Origin: Chamaecyparis obtusa
Lineage: Eukaryota > Streptophyta > Pinopsida > Cupressales > Cupressaceae
Assembly (NCBI GenBank): GCA_027943335.1
Contig: BSBK01005144.1
Coordinates: 210,001 to 274,000 of the forward strand
Length of the DNA stretch: 64,000 nt
Direction of reading: 5' to 3'
In this document: positions 25,237 to 38,143 of the stretch, in pieces
How the letters are laid out: each line of letters opens with the position of its first letter
Numbering within the stretch: position 1 is the stretch's first letter
Made by a program: the position numbers and the translations under genes
The notes under the pieces: model-generated
What the model was told of the DNA's origin: nothing
The model's input: only the letters and a program-made list of their open reading frames with translations
Databases searched by the model: none

Positions 25237-26252
25237 AATTATTGTGCGAAGTGCAGTGGTTCAAAGAATGATCTATTTTTTATGTTGATGTGGACTCAAT
25301 TATGTGGTGGAGAAACTGATCTTGAAAGATTAACCGATTCCTAGACAAAAATCGATTCATAGATTTGAAGATGTTGGTGATTTAGGTCATGATTGACCAA
25401 AGAATTAAGATGATGCTAATTATATCAACAATGAAACAATGATTACAAAGAAGTTCCAAAACACCTGATTTTGAACCTATGATTACAAAGAAGTGACTGT
25501 CCTAACTCCAAACCTGATTGTCCAAAGGAATCCAAAGGATGCCAAATTTGAACCCTTCAATTACGAAGAACCAAGGAAATAAAACAATTGAACCAATGGT
25601 TACGAAGAGGTGATACAGTTTTCAAGATTAAGCGAATACTAGATTGATATGGATCTTGATGAATCTAATATGCACCAAGCGATGAGGACTTTTGATGAAT
25701 CAATAACTAGACGTGGTTGTTGTCTTGATTACTAAAAGAAAGATTTGATTTACAGATTTGATTGATATGCAATACCATGCCCCCTTCGGGATGAAAATCA
25801 AAATCTGGCAAGAAAAGCTAGCATTGTATAGTTTAGAAGCTTGTTAATTGATTTGAGAAGTGGTTGCACACGTCTGGGGACACATTCTACATCATTTGAA
25901 GGTCCAAAAGACCAAGTTTGACCATGAATTGACCATGGTTGACCAAGTTGAATTTTTGATAGTTTGATGTAAGATAATCAGTTAAGTTGAAAATTGGATT
26001 TCTTTGATGATTAGAAAGTCGATTATGCAATTAGTCGGTCGTCCTAGGTCTGAAAATTTTAGATCACAATTTTGACAAAGTAAATGATCTCAGATTTCAA
26101 TTTGGATCCTGAAAATAGATTCAAAACATCAAATTTAGCCAAGGGTGCAATTTTCATGTAAAACAGAGCACTTTGAAAAATTAGGTCAAAACCTATATAA
26201 GGCCTCAAAGGGTCATTTTCAAATCATTATTCCTTGACTTTTACAAACTTCT
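25237..26252. other. Element 3 3' region, non-coding part
   Basis: About 1 kb with no recognisable coding content. It lies between the 3' LTR and the first exon of the antisense gene and would be that gene's upstream region. Confidence 0.5.
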
Positions 26253-28732
26253 ATGGAGCCCTTTGAGAGAAAAATGGACAAAATGGCAGTTCCAGTCTCC
26301 TCACATCAATTCGAGCATAGTCGGCAATACCAACGACCTCCCTAGTATGAGAACTTGGTAAGTGGACTTCTGTGCCTCTCTGTGAATTCAAATTTTCCAT
26401 GTTTTAAGCATTTTAAAAAAAATTTATACGTTTTTTGCATTTTGAATTTTTTTCACCATGAAAAGTCATACAAGAATCCAGTAGGACTCATACAAGTTTT
26501 GAATGTCATTTAGAAATTCATCCCTATTTAAATTGTAACTCGTATGAGAGGGACCCATCTGTCGTACGACATTTCATTAGGTCCCTCAAGTGTCGTACGG
26601 GAACTTGTAGTTTGTTGTTTATGCATGGTTTGTCGTGCGGGAACCTATAGAAACTCATACGAGTTTTGATCCCAGTCTAAAAACTCATATGGAAAACAAT
26701 GAGTGTTTTTCTCATCCTTAGGTCAAATTTTTTATTTTTCTAATTTCTTAGGCTGATTCCTTAGTATTTAATGCATCTTCTGAAGTATTCAATTTTTCAA
26801 TTTCTCTTCTTATGGCCTGACTTTTGACCGAGTTACTGATAGGGTGCTTTGTTTCTATGTTGAGTAGGCACACTATCTAGATATACGTGTCACTGCTGAC
26901 CCTCTGAGAGTGCACCTAGTTGCCTATGGATTTGAGTACCTGATATGTTTGCCTGATATTCGGGTAAACCACAGACTGATCATTGCTTTGATTGAGAGAT
27001 TCCATTTAGAGGCTTATACATTTCACCTTCATACCAAAGGGATCACTGTGATGCTAGAGGATGTGTATAGGATTCTTCAGATACCTTTTCATGGCCCTCG
27101 CATAGACTACATCAGTGCGGGTAATGCTGGTCTACATGCCTTCAGGACTCTATTTGGTGCTGATGAGAAGATTGTTCAATCTATCTCTTTGGAGACTTTA
27201 GTTCTTAGATATGGAGAGTCTCACAGACTAGAGTGTATCATTCTTGGGATGATTGGAGGGATCATCATGTCTGACCATTAGCAAAATAGTCTCCTAATGG
27301 GATGGGCCTTGATGGTATCATGTTTGATGGCTACACCTGCTGAGCTAGGATGGGGATAGTGTATGCTAGCTCAAATGTTCTCTGAGATGCATGAGATAGT
27401 GTATCATGAGGGAAAATATTTCACTTCTGGGGCACTTGTTCTTTAGATCTAAGCTTGGGAGCACATCCCAATATGCAAGCCTATATGCGGAGATGAGAGG
27501 CAAGCACAAGAGCCTTTGATATAAAGGTATTCAGGATATGTGACACAGGTCTGGATGGGCTGTACTGATTACTAGAGGTGTGTTCTAGATGAAATGACCT
27601 TTGTTATCTAGAGACCATACCTATAGGTGGAGGCATGGCTGACTGCTCGTGGTCATTTTGGGTACTTCTGTCAGAGTTGGGTGCTGATAGGACATTCTAC
27701 CACTATCTTGGAGTGAGTCATCATCACATGTGTATGGAGATAGTATGGCGTCATACAGGATGCACCACAAGATTATGCCACTTATGCACAGTTGGTTCGA
27801 GAGATAGGACTAGGATGGACTACTCACTTGTCATATGCTCTTTGCAGTCAGGAGTACATGGAGTACCAGTCGAGAGACTAGGACTACCAGCCATATGTTG
27901 TTGATGCCAGGGTCACTGATGCTTTTGTTTCTTGGTTGGCCGAGCACCCCATGCAGAGATTTTATGATCCCATAGAGCTGATTCCTATCATGGAGGATGC
28001 TGAGGATGTGACAGGTGCACTGATGGGAAGGGGCCAGAGACCTCAAGATGTACAGATTCCGGTGGTGCAACCTACACCACCTAGGCCTAGAGTGGTTGTC
28101 ACTCCTTAGAGAGTAGTAGGACAGATGAGACCACCTCACCCTCAAATTTCTATAGTAGATTGACCTACAGTTCTTTAGAGGAGACACACTTGAGGAGAGA
28201 GTGGTACACTTGGTAGCATTGGGAGTGTAGATGAGGTTTTAGGTGCATAGCAGGATGTGGGTGGTGTTGATGAAACACAGGTTGATCCTAATTTTGACTT
28301 AGGAGTTGAGGTCTGACGCTGCAAGGCACACAGAGAGGTAGCTACTAATCAACCGATGGAGGATGCAAAGATGCCAATAGTGGAGGTAGATCTTGGACTA
28401 AGGTAGACTTCTCAAGTGACTCAGGGTACAACTTTGAGATATGAGAATATAGAGTGCCAATTTTGATATACAGCTTAGGGAGTCTGAGAGATAGACACTA
28501 GAGTGAGAGGCAGATGTTAGATGGCTATAGGTGGAGGTCATTCATCAAACTAGCTAGGCTTCATACTATGTTTCTTCTTATTATGCAACTGTACCTATTA
28601 CTCAGAGAGTGCCTACTTACTCTCAGTATATGTTGGCTTCTGAGGAAGCCATAGCACCATGGGCTAACTTGCCACCAGATGACCTACCCCACCACCACCA
28701 GATGCAGAGGATCAAGCTGACAGCTGATCTGA
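26253..28732 (+). pseudogene. Antisense plant mobile domain (PMD) gene, two exons
   Basis: On the plus strand, opposite to element 3, ATG 26253 opens a 35-codon exon 1 (one stop) ending at a GTAAGT donor at 26358. An AG acceptor at 26866-26867 restores the same phase. Exon 2 opens AHYLDIRVTADPLRVHLVAY and contains the PMD signature ERFHLEAYTFHL..ITVMLEDVYRIL..PFHGPRID near 26990-27110, then the later Trp- and Arg-rich part with an RQYG-like motif around 27640-27960 and a Pro-rich tail. In the family, the ...TFHLP-GE-TITLEDV motif is diagnostic; PMD proteins include MAIN/MAIL1 in plants and many transposon-borne copies. At least ten in-frame stops, mostly TAG/TAA at Gln-like positions, show it is dead. 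The 3' end is approximate. Confidence 0.82.
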
Positions 28733-30416
28733 TCTATATTCTCTGATATTTTTCATTTTGTCAATATATTGATTAGATCTGATAGCTCTGAGGTGATCAT
28801 TCTTTTGTATCTTGTGCTAGTAGTGTACCCTTGAATATTCCAATTTTTTATATATATGAGATTGATTTTTTGGTTGTGACTTCATATGTACTTATCATTT
28901 TGTGTATGTTGATATATCATGTGATGCAAATGTGTAAAATGCTTTGATTAGTATAGAATGTATGGATTATGCAATTCAATGTTTTCTTTCAAATGTATGG
29001 ATTATGCAATGCAGTTGATTATGGATTATGGAAATTTATGATTTTTTTATGCTTTATGGATGTACATGTATGTAATGCAATGGATGTATGAAATTATTAT
29101 GATATGTAATGTAAATGCAAAGATACACATGATATATTTTGTAGGTATTGATGAAGACAAGTACTCAATCATTGTCAAAAAGGATATTTAACCCATGATG
29201 GTTACTGCTTGCTGATCTGTGAAGAGACCTTCGTGTGAGAATTAGTCCTTGTGTCATGTTTAGCATAGTTTTAGGAGAATCATTTAAGCATCAATATAAT
29301 TCAGAAATCATGAGATAAATGCAATCATGTAAAGTGCAAAATGAAATGAAGACCTAGGACCTAGGACTTAGTCACTGATCATGTGTCGGTCATTTTCATC
29401 ACTGAATATTAATGAGGTAACCAGATAAATCAATACAATGTCCACTAGTTAGGTAACCATGAACATATGAATATTGATTCAAATTCAATACAACGCCCAT
29501 TGGATAGACAACCATGGACATCTGAATATGGACTTTTCATCAGAATGTCGGATTAGATATAAGAACCAAGGCATAAATGCCATGATGACCTAGATATCAT
29601 GTCTATTTTGATATTGCAATTTGTATAAGCATCAGAACATAAACATTGTGATGACTTGAATATGCCTTGCGTACAAACATAAGAAGTAGTCGAGAGATTA
29701 TTTTGAATCCACTGTGAATTACCCACAGTGACCCTTTATCGTTCATATCCTTGGGTAAGATCGCATTTCATAGTAAGAGTAAGAACTTACTCAAAAAGAC
29801 AATAGTTAAATCAGACCTCCTTGAAGCATCCAGGTGTCGATGGTCGAGGTACACATGGCCATCATATACGTGATGGAGGCACTTATAGTGGACACCAATT
29901 CAATCCATAATTTCCAAATTTGTTCGATTTTCACTCAAAGAAGAAAACAAAAAAAATATTTTTCCCCCAGTCATCACTTTCTAAATCCGATAAAGGACAT
30001 CATTGAAGAGCTCAAGAGAACAAAATATGTAGAAATCTCAATGTGAATTAGTAAGCATACAAGGAGATAAAAGCAATGAAGCAAAGGTTGTTTTCAATTT
30101 ATTTGTTGATGTTTTTTTGTGTTTGATTGCAAAATCCTTTTTGGTAAGGAGACTGACTGACTAACTTAGATGTAGCTTCGGAAGGACCTTGACTGGATAT
30201 GACTCGTCTGAGGTATACTGAAGACCATGGGATATGACATTGATTGCCCCCAAGTTTGAAACATTGATAGGATACAGACGCCTTTTTTGATTGGTGTACA
30301 TAATGACTTTATTGAAAATAGGAAAGCGGAACAAACCAAGAGATATGTACAAACTAAAGCAGGATTGAAAGCTGGGAAAGACCAAGATTGCATTGATAGA
30401 TGGATTGTTTTTAACA
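28733..30416. other. Element 3 3' region between PMD gene and hairpin units
   Basis: No protein domain recognised on either strand. Repeated ATGTATGGATTATGCAAT words occur near 28960-29010. Presumed non-coding 3' untranslated sequence of element 3. Confidence 0.5.
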
Positions 30417-30600
30417 AGTGGCACCTGTTTGTCAAGTTTTCACCATCTTGGCAGAGATTCTATTTTTTCTACCAAGGTGCCTATTTCTAGGTTTTCACCA
30501 AGACACTTTTTCTTTTTCTTCTTTTTTTGTATTTTTCCATTTTTTTGATTTTTTTTGTGAATCGTCAAGGCACCTATTGTTAGGTTATCACCAAGATGTT
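30417..30600 (-). repeat. Repeated 3' hairpin units of element 3
   Basis: Three units in about 180 bp lie just downstream of integrase in element sense. Cores are 30424-30436 (CTTG-ACAAA-CAGG), 30480-30491 (CCTA-GAAA-TAGG) and 30573-30584 (CCTA-ACAA-TAGG), each next to GGTGAWAAC and AGGTGCC-like words and separated by T-rich (sense A-rich) spacers. The second and third have perfect four-base stems with different loops. Confidence 0.72.
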
Positions 30601-30859
30601 CAATTTTTTAGGACTTTTTCTAATTTTTAATATTTTTTCAGGACATTTTACCATAGATCTAATGCCTTAGGCATAGAATTTCTTTAGATAGAGAATGTTG
30701 ATTGGTTCTCAGAGCTATTCTCCTTCAGTCATTAAGAGTTGATAGGCTCTAGAGACAAAAGTAGAAGTGATAACAAAGGGACCCAGCTAGTTGGGTTCAA
30801 AATTCCCCTTGCATTCTCAATGTGACTGATTTTTAGGATTCTTTCTCAAGACTAGATGG

Positions 30860-31700
30860 TCAAATTGAAATTCTCTGTCTGAATTTCTTGTTGTAACCTC
30901 TAGACATTCTTTTTAGATATACACTGAGATGATCATATGCTACTTGTCTGCACTCATCTAGTAGTTCCAATTCTTGCAACCTAGATACTCTGTAGTCATC
31001 ATCAGTTACTAGACCATGTATTTTGATTCTTAGTGATGGGATTTCAACCTCAATAGGCAGTACCACTTTAGACCCATAAACTAAAGTGAATGGAGTAGCC
31101 CCAGTGGGCATTCTGATACTTGTGTTGTAGGCCCAGAGAGCTGGATTGATCATGAGATGCCAATCTCTTCCTATTTTATTAACTATTCGATGCAATATTT
31201 TCAACAAATTCTTGTTTGATGCCTCTGCTTGTCCATTCCCTTAAGGATAGTAAATGGATGACCAATGTTGTGTTATCTTGAATCTTCAGCAAAAGGAATC
31301 TAGGTCCTTGTTCTTGAATTGGCCACCATTAGCTATGAATTTTGAATGTAGAATTCCATACCGACATATGATGTAGTTCAGAATGAACATAGAAATTTGT
31401 TTGCCGGTTGCTTGAGTCAAAGGGACTACTTCTACCCATTTTGTGAAATAGTCTATAGTTGTAATAATATGGGTATGTCCATTAGAAGAATGTGGATAAA
31501 TAGCACCTATCAAATCAAATGCCCATTGTTGAAAAGGACATTGTGTAGTAAAGGGAATCAGATCTCTCCCTGGTGCATGAATTAAGTTACCGTGTACTTG
31601 GCACTTTTGACAGTTCTTAGCATATTTGATAGCCTCTTTTTCCATATCAGGCCAATAGTACCCAGCCCTAATAAGTTTTCAAGCTAGTGTTAAACCATTG
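30860..31700 (-). pseudogene. Element 3 integrase
   Basis: Minus-strand frames give a zinc-region end (CQKCQVHGN near 31590) and the core with AFDLIGAIYPHSS near 31510 (first catalytic Asp). YFTKWVEVVPL and NGGQFKNKDL (near 31320) follow, then after a frameshift ALWAYNTSIRMPTGATPF and the ELELLDE region. The codon for the second catalytic Asp, expected just before NGGQF, is deleted (FIA-NGGQF). This, with a frameshift and stop, makes it inactive. The GPY/F end is not seen intact. Confidence 0.85.
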
Positions 31701-32900
31701 GAATGTGATCCACATATACCCTTGTGGACTTCCTCTAATGCGCGGTGAGACTCCTCACGTTCTAAACATATAAGACATGTACCATCTAAAATTTGTTTGT
31801 ATAGATCATTACCAATGATGTCATACCGTGATGCATTTTAGATAAGGTAATGTTTCTCATGGTGGTTGAAGGTATTAGGGATGATTTGGTCTTGAAGGTA
31901 GGAGAAAAGGTTTTTCTATCTGGAAGAATCGTGACCAACAATAGTGTAGATCATGCGGGTTTTGGGGGAATCATATGTAGGGAACGAGAGTGCTTCCACT
32001 AGGAACTTGTAATGTAGCTCATGTTCGGGCTGTTGTAGTAGAGATGATAGCATTTCCATAGCATTAGTAGCCTTGTTCTTCATTCTAGGAATCTACTAAA
32101 AAGTGACTGAGATGAAATACTTCTCAAGGGCATCAACCATTCGCTTGTATGGAACTAGTTTCTCATCTTTTGTTTGGTAGACATCATTGACTTGGTGTAT
32201 GACTAGTTGTGAGTCTCCATGAATGTTCAATTCTATCACTCACCACTCAATTGCTATCTTCATGCCATTAAGTAGAGATTCATATTCAACAATATTTTTT
32301 GTGCAAGGAAACTTGATTCTGAATGCTTTAGGTATGGAATAACCTTGTGGTGTGATGAATAATATGCCTTCTCCAAATCCATTCTATGTGTAAGATCCAT
32401 CAAATAAAAGATGCCAAGTCCTAGAAGATATGTGCATGATGGATGAATCCTTAAATTCCATCTGTAATGGTGTATCATCAAACAATGGTGCTTCAGCTAG
32501 TGTATCTACAATGATTTGGCCTTAATAGCTTTCCTTTCAGCATATTCTATGTTAAATTTTCTCAATAGCATCACCCATTTAGCTAGTCTACCTGTGAGGG
32601 TAGCTTTCCTTAGTAAGTACTTTAGTGGATCAATCTTAGCTATTAGTTGTGTTGTATGAAATAACATGTAATGTCTTAGTTTCTATGATGTAAAGATCAC
32701 AACTAGACAAGCTTTTTCAATCATTGAATAGTTCATCTCATATGCTACCAATGTTCTGCTGATGTAGTAAATAGCTCTTTCCTTCTTATTTTAATCTTGT
32801 TGTGCTAGTAATGCCCCCAATGATGTATCTATGGTGGAGACATATAGAATCAATGGCTTCCCTTGAATAAGAGGCATCAAAATAGGAGGATTTGATAGAA
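31701..32900 (-). pseudogene. Element 3 RNase H and connection region
   Basis: A minus-strand stretch includes NIHGDSQLVIHQV and a KLVPYKRMVDALEKYF segment (about 32090-32240), typical of the second half of the Tat RNase H. More N-terminal pieces are present between 32260 and 32900 with several stops and frame changes. It has no intact frame longer than about 75 codons. Confidence 0.72.
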
Positions 32901-33950
32901 CTATTTGATATGATTGAAATTATTTTCACATTCCTCATTCCATGCAAAAGTCACACCCTTATGTAATGTCTTTGTGAAAGGTTGTGAGATGTCTGCTAGC
33001 TGAGATATGAAATGTCTAATTGATTGCACCCTTGCTTGTAAGGTTCTCATTTGATTGATATTTTTGGGAGGTTGCATCTCCATGATGGCTTTGACTTTAG
33101 CAGGATCAACTTCAATGCCTTTTTTGAAATAATGTAGTGTAGGAGCTTTCCAAAAGTGACACCAAAAGCACACTTTTTAGGGTTCAGTCTAAGACAAAAC
33201 TTCTCCATTCTATCCATTATTATTCTCAAGTCATTCAAATGTTATGATCTTATCATTGACTTAGCTAAGGTGTCATCAACATAGTTTTCCATGGTTCAGT
33301 GCATCATGTCATGAAAGATAGATGTCATAGCTCATTGATATGTAGCACTAGCATTCTTAAGACCAAATGGAATGACATTCCAATAGAAGGTACCCCATGC
33401 ACATGTGAAATTTGTCTTATCTTGATCCTCTGTTGCAAATTTGATTTGGTTGTATCTAGAGAAACCATCCATTAAAGAATACATTTCAAAGCCCACAATC
33501 ATATCCACTATCATATCGATGTTTGGTAGTGGAAAATCATGCTTAGGGCATGCTTTGTTTACATCTCTGAAATCTATGCACACTTATTTATTTTTCTGGC
33601 TTTGATACTAGAACAATATTGGAGATCCATTCAGCATAATCAATAGCTCAGATAAATCTAACTTTTAGTATTTTCTCTAATTCAGCTTTAACTAAGAGTG
33701 CAACATGAGGATACATCTTTCTCAACTTTTGTTTAACAGGTTTGACTCTTGGAGCAATAGATAAATGGTGTATTATGAGATCAAGATCTAGTCCAGGCAT
33801 ATCTGAATATTTCCATGCAAATTTGATCTTTTTCTCTATTAAGAATTTAGTAAATTCTTATTTCTCTTCCTCTAATAAGGATTGTGCTACATGGATCATC
33901 TATGGTTCCTCTGTTGTACCCAAGTTGATAGATTGAGTGGGTTCTATCAA
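32901..33950 (-). pseudogene. Element 3 reverse transcriptase
   Basis: Minus-strand translation gives MCIDFRDVNKACPKHDFPLP at about 33583, then SLMDGFSRYNQI, FTCAWGTFYWNVIPFGLKNA, the catalytic YVDD box at 33272-33283, and LNPKKCAFGV near 33190. Spacing fits a Ty3/gypsy RT of the Tat lineage. The YVDD residues are intact. A stop after ATYQ, other stops and frameshifts break the frame. Confidence 0.87.
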
Positions 33951-34965
33951 TACTAGAGATCTATCCTGTAAATGACTCAGAAGGACATCAAATATCTCAT
34001 GCTTAGGTGCCCCATGAAGGTTTTCACCTTCAGATACATCTTTTATTTTTACTATTTTTAGTTATTTGACTGCCACATAATGGTTTTCACCCTCAAAACT
34101 CCTTTTATTTTTTATTCTTGTTCTTTTAACTAAGATATTTGATATCCAACTTTGTCATGTTGACACCAGGTTCACCGATGGAAGTCATCATAGGTTCCAC
34201 TTCATTGAGGTAGTAGGAAAGAGTGTAATCAGTCTAGAAAGAGTGGATATCTTAGTTTGGATCAGTAGTTGTTTGGTCAATAAGCTCTGGATATTGGATA
34301 GTCAAGATAGGTGATGATTGGGAAATGGTGTTCATGCATATGATGTTGGCATCATTGGTCCTAACCCAACTCCTAAATTCAAAGGTGATATTACTACTCA
34401 TAATATTTAGTTTGTGAGTTGTCTCAATGTCATTATTGGATTCCACTTCAGCTGTAGGTGGATCAGATTTGTTAAGTTTGTTATTTCACTCTAGACTCAC
34501 ATCGGACTTAGGTGAATATTGGTGAATGATATCAATGTGTTTTTCAATGATAAGCTCATCCTCTTTTGGTTCTAGAATGACTCCCCATTCATAGTCATTT
34601 GATTCATCTTCTGATCTTTCATCTCAATCTTTGGGAAAGTTGAGCACACATGTAAAATTATGATGAATTCCCCAAGAAGGGTTACCTTAAGAATCTGATT
34701 TGAATTCATATTTATGAGAATCTATCTCAGAATAGCTTCTATATTCCTCTTCTTCTATTTGATTTTCTTCAAGATCAACTGATTCTTATGGTTCGACTGT
34801 CTTTTGTTCAATAGTAGGTTCTTCTATGTCTACCAAGTGGATATTCTCCTTAGGTTTTTCTTCATCCTTAAGAAGATCTAGTATGTCTTTAGGTAATCTT
34901 TCATATGGAATAAGATTAGTTATATCTGAATAATCACTATTTGAGTATTGTGTTTCTTCCTTCTT
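33951..34965 (-). other. Element 3 linker between G-patch-like region and RT
   Basis: An acidic, low-complexity minus-strand reading (many Glu/Asp/Ser codons) with multiple stops and no domain recognised. Element 2 has a comparable spacer at about 55985-56900. Confidence 0.5.
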
Positions 34966-35955
34966 TCAAGTTTTTGAATCTGGTTCAATCTGTTCTAAGA
35001 CATGTGGAGAGTTTTTGTTGAGATGAAAAGGTTTCTTATGATATCCCAAACCTATAGTGTCTTTGGTAGTTCTTCCACAATGTTCCACAGGTTTTATAAT
35101 GCCTTTGCCTCTTGTTCCCAGAGGTCTTTTTCTAGTGTATGCCATTTTAGACATGAGTTTGTGACCTGGTCCATATGACTGGGAAGGAATTTTGTTGAAA
35201 TTAGAGTCACATTTTTTAATTGACATAGATGGAGAATCATCTTTGTATAACCATGCAAGCACAACTTCCTCTTCATTAGATTCTTTTTTAGATACTTTTT
35301 CTGTGACAAAAATCCCATTAAATATGACCTAGGATTATTTAGCCATTGGTTTCACCTTTTCAGAAGGTTGTCCATAAGATTTTGGTGAAACTAGGAGAGA
35401 TGTTAGAGATAGGACTGGTTCCATAGTATACTCTCCCATGCTTGCATCTTTGATTATAACCTCTTTTTCAAAGTTTTCCATCTTGGATGTAGATGGTATG
35501 TCAGTTGGCTTAGTGAAAGACTCTCTATTGTGTGGAACAACTTTGTCAACACTTTCTTTCTAAGCATTGCAAGATGTAGATATGTCAGCTGGAATGGTCA
35601 CCTCTACTCCATCATAAGTAAATTTCACACATTGATGGTATGTGGATGGAATAGCTTTCATTTCATGTATCCAAGGTCTCCCTACAAGAATGTTACAAGA
35701 CAAAGGAAGATCTAGAACTTGACAGGTGATGTCTCTGATAACTGGTCTTGTTCTGATAGGTAGTACAATTGTTCCTTTGGAAGATCTTTCTTTCTCATCA
35801 TATGATTTTATGGTTATCTTCTTTTTAGGATCAATAGAATCTTCTAATAATCCTAGTTGTCTAACCAATTTGTAGGAATAGATGTTTAGACCAATGCCTC
35901 CATTTATCAACACACTTTTGGCACGATGATTTTGGATCAAGACTTCAATGTGCAA
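34966..35955 (-). pseudogene. Element 3 aspartic protease and G-patch-like domain
   Basis: The open segment 35955-35560 contains the protease. The active-site box reads VLINGGIGLNIY, so the expected catalytic Asp of LID-G-G is Asn, one G-to-A change. KKITIKSYDEKERSSKG and the ILVGRPWIHEMKAIPSTYHQ tail follow as in element 2. Further on (35262-34966) SYGPGHKLMSKMAYTRKRPL and GTRGKGI resemble a G-patch: a Gly-rich motif with a KM-aromatic core, here with one Gly replaced by Ala. The two are separated by a stop at 35557-35559 and low-complexity sequence. Confidence 0.75.
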
Positions 35956-36351
35956 AGGCTGTTTATGCGAATGACTTAATGAATTGTCATTTTCCTCTGA
36001 AAAGGAGATATACCGGGGTGATGTTAGATGACCAAAATAGTCTAGAATATGTCTAGATCAAGATTTTAAGGAACATTAGAATCGAGTAGAACTTTATCCA
36101 AAATATCCCTATGAGCAGGAGATATCCAAAGCAACTCAAACATTGATATTTTTGCATTGGTATGTTGGAGTTGTTGGACAATGATGTATGATGTTTCTTT
36201 GGTCTCTTTAGGATTTGATGATTTTAAGGAAGCCCTCTATTTAGAAGTAGATGAAAGATTAAAAGGCATCTTAGGGGCATTTGATGAACCTAATATTTGT
36301 CCTTGTAAATGTACTTGAGCTTGCAATCGAGTGACTACATTTACTGATTGA

Positions 36352-38143
36352 TTATCTCTCTCTTTTCACAATAGTGATGACATTGCAATGTTCAGATAGG
36401 TATGGTTCAACCATGTTTATGACATCATTTTTTCTAGCATAAGCATAATTGAATTTAGCACCCATGTTAGGTTGAGAAGTTGAAACTCCTTGATTATGCT
36501 TTGGAAAAGGTTTCGTGAATGTCGTATGATCATTTTTTGTTTTATGATTGTCAATTACAATTACTTCATCATTAATTTTGTCTTGGATGAGATGCTTTAA
36601 GTGTATGCAGTTATTGGTTTTATGACCCTTGTTTCGATGGAAGTCATAGAAATCGGTCTCTTTCCACCATTTTGGTTTTACTTCAAGATCATATGGTTTT
36701 ATCTCAGGTAACATGATGATTTTATTCACCAAGAGAGTTTTCATGGTAGATTCTAAGGACTCACCCAAAGGAGTGAACTCACACTTTGGTTTTGTAACCC
36801 ATGGTTTATAGTCATTAGCCTTTTTAGAAGATTCATATGCCTTTTGTTCGGAAGCTTTGATGGCTTGGGTGCCAATAGTGAGATTGAATGCTAGTGCTTT
36901 TGATGGAGTGCTAATGTGATCGACAACATCATTTGTTACAACATTCTTGTTCTTGTTCCAGAATTTGACTTTCTCTTTGCTGTTGGAACTAGAATGAGAT
37001 TTGTATTTGCTATCATGTTTAAGTGATATGTCTCCCTTTCGAGCAAGTACATTTTTTATCTTTATGGCATTCTCTACCATTTTATCAAAAGAGGTATGAT
37101 TTTGCATTTGTGGTGATAATTGATTTTTGGAATTAAGTTATTGATAAAGATTTCCAACTTTTCCATTTCCAAGATTTGTCTGGCATAGAGTGAAAATTTC
37201 TTTCTCTAGTGCTTAAGGAATGTTAGGAAGGGTTCTCCTGAGTTTTTTTTTTTAGATTGCAGATGTCGATCATGGTGACTAGATGTTGAATGTTGTAGGA
37301 ATATTGTTGGTAGAATAATTTGATAAGTTCCTCAAAATTATTCATTGTTGAAGGCAGTTTAGAGAACCAATGAATGGCTGATCCTCCCAAAGATCATGAG
37401 AACATATGCATTAAGTAGGTTGGTTCATGCATGAACTCCATGGATTGAGTACATAATTCTTTGACATGATCTTGGGGGTCAGAGTTTCCATCATACTTGT
37501 CATATTTTGGTATCTCCACTCTTTTTGGGAATGGTGGCATGTACAAGTTTTTATCGAATGGGAAGGGGCATAGAGCCTCCATAGAGAATTCCTTAGGTTC
37601 TTTCTCTTTTTCCAACTTGTTGAGCTTAACTTGCATGGCATACATCTATTTCATCATGGCTATGATGGTATTTTATTCCTCTTGCATGATGATATCTTTG
37701 ACAATAAAGTTGGGAGGAAGTTTGGCTCCTTGTCTTTCTAGTTCTAAGAAATAGGCCTCTTTCTCTTCTTGCAAGAAATGTTTCATCATTCTTTGAAAGT
37801 GCTCATCATTTCTATATTGTTCAATTTCAGACAGAGTTGGTTTAGGATCTTCATGATTAGATTGATGGCCTTGGGATCCTTAGTTTCCTACTTCTTGAGA
37901 CATGGTGTTGTTATGAGTACTACCAAGGATTGATTGATGTGGATTATATTGATTGCCTTCATGGATTGATACAGGCAGGGTTATGTAACCACCTTTCAAG
38001 TAAATATTGCCAAGAGCATCTTCTACAAATATATTTGTGTCGTAAGGTTGATGAAATGTTTGAGCAATCACAAAAGATGCTACTGAAGAGAGTTTGGGTT
38101 GTTCTCTTTGTTTTCTTTGTGAGAAAGCTCTAGTTTCCACCAT
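36352..38143 (-). pseudogene. Element 3 gag
   Basis: ATG 38143 (MVETRAFSQRKQRE) opens the frame. Downstream are KRVEIPKYDKYDGNSDPQDH near 37510-37450, the conserved capsid entry of plant retrotransposon gag, and the C-terminal piece 37107-36352 with a DFHRNKGHKTNNCIHLKHLI motif. In Tat-type gag this motif takes the place of a classical zinc knuckle. The central capsid, about 37390-37110, is frameshifted and has stops. It encoded the particle protein that packages element RNA. Confidence 0.83.

Noticed and set aside
26253..28732. A functional host PMD gene
   Set aside because: Many in-frame stops, location within a retrotransposon and no intact frame longer than about 125 codons.
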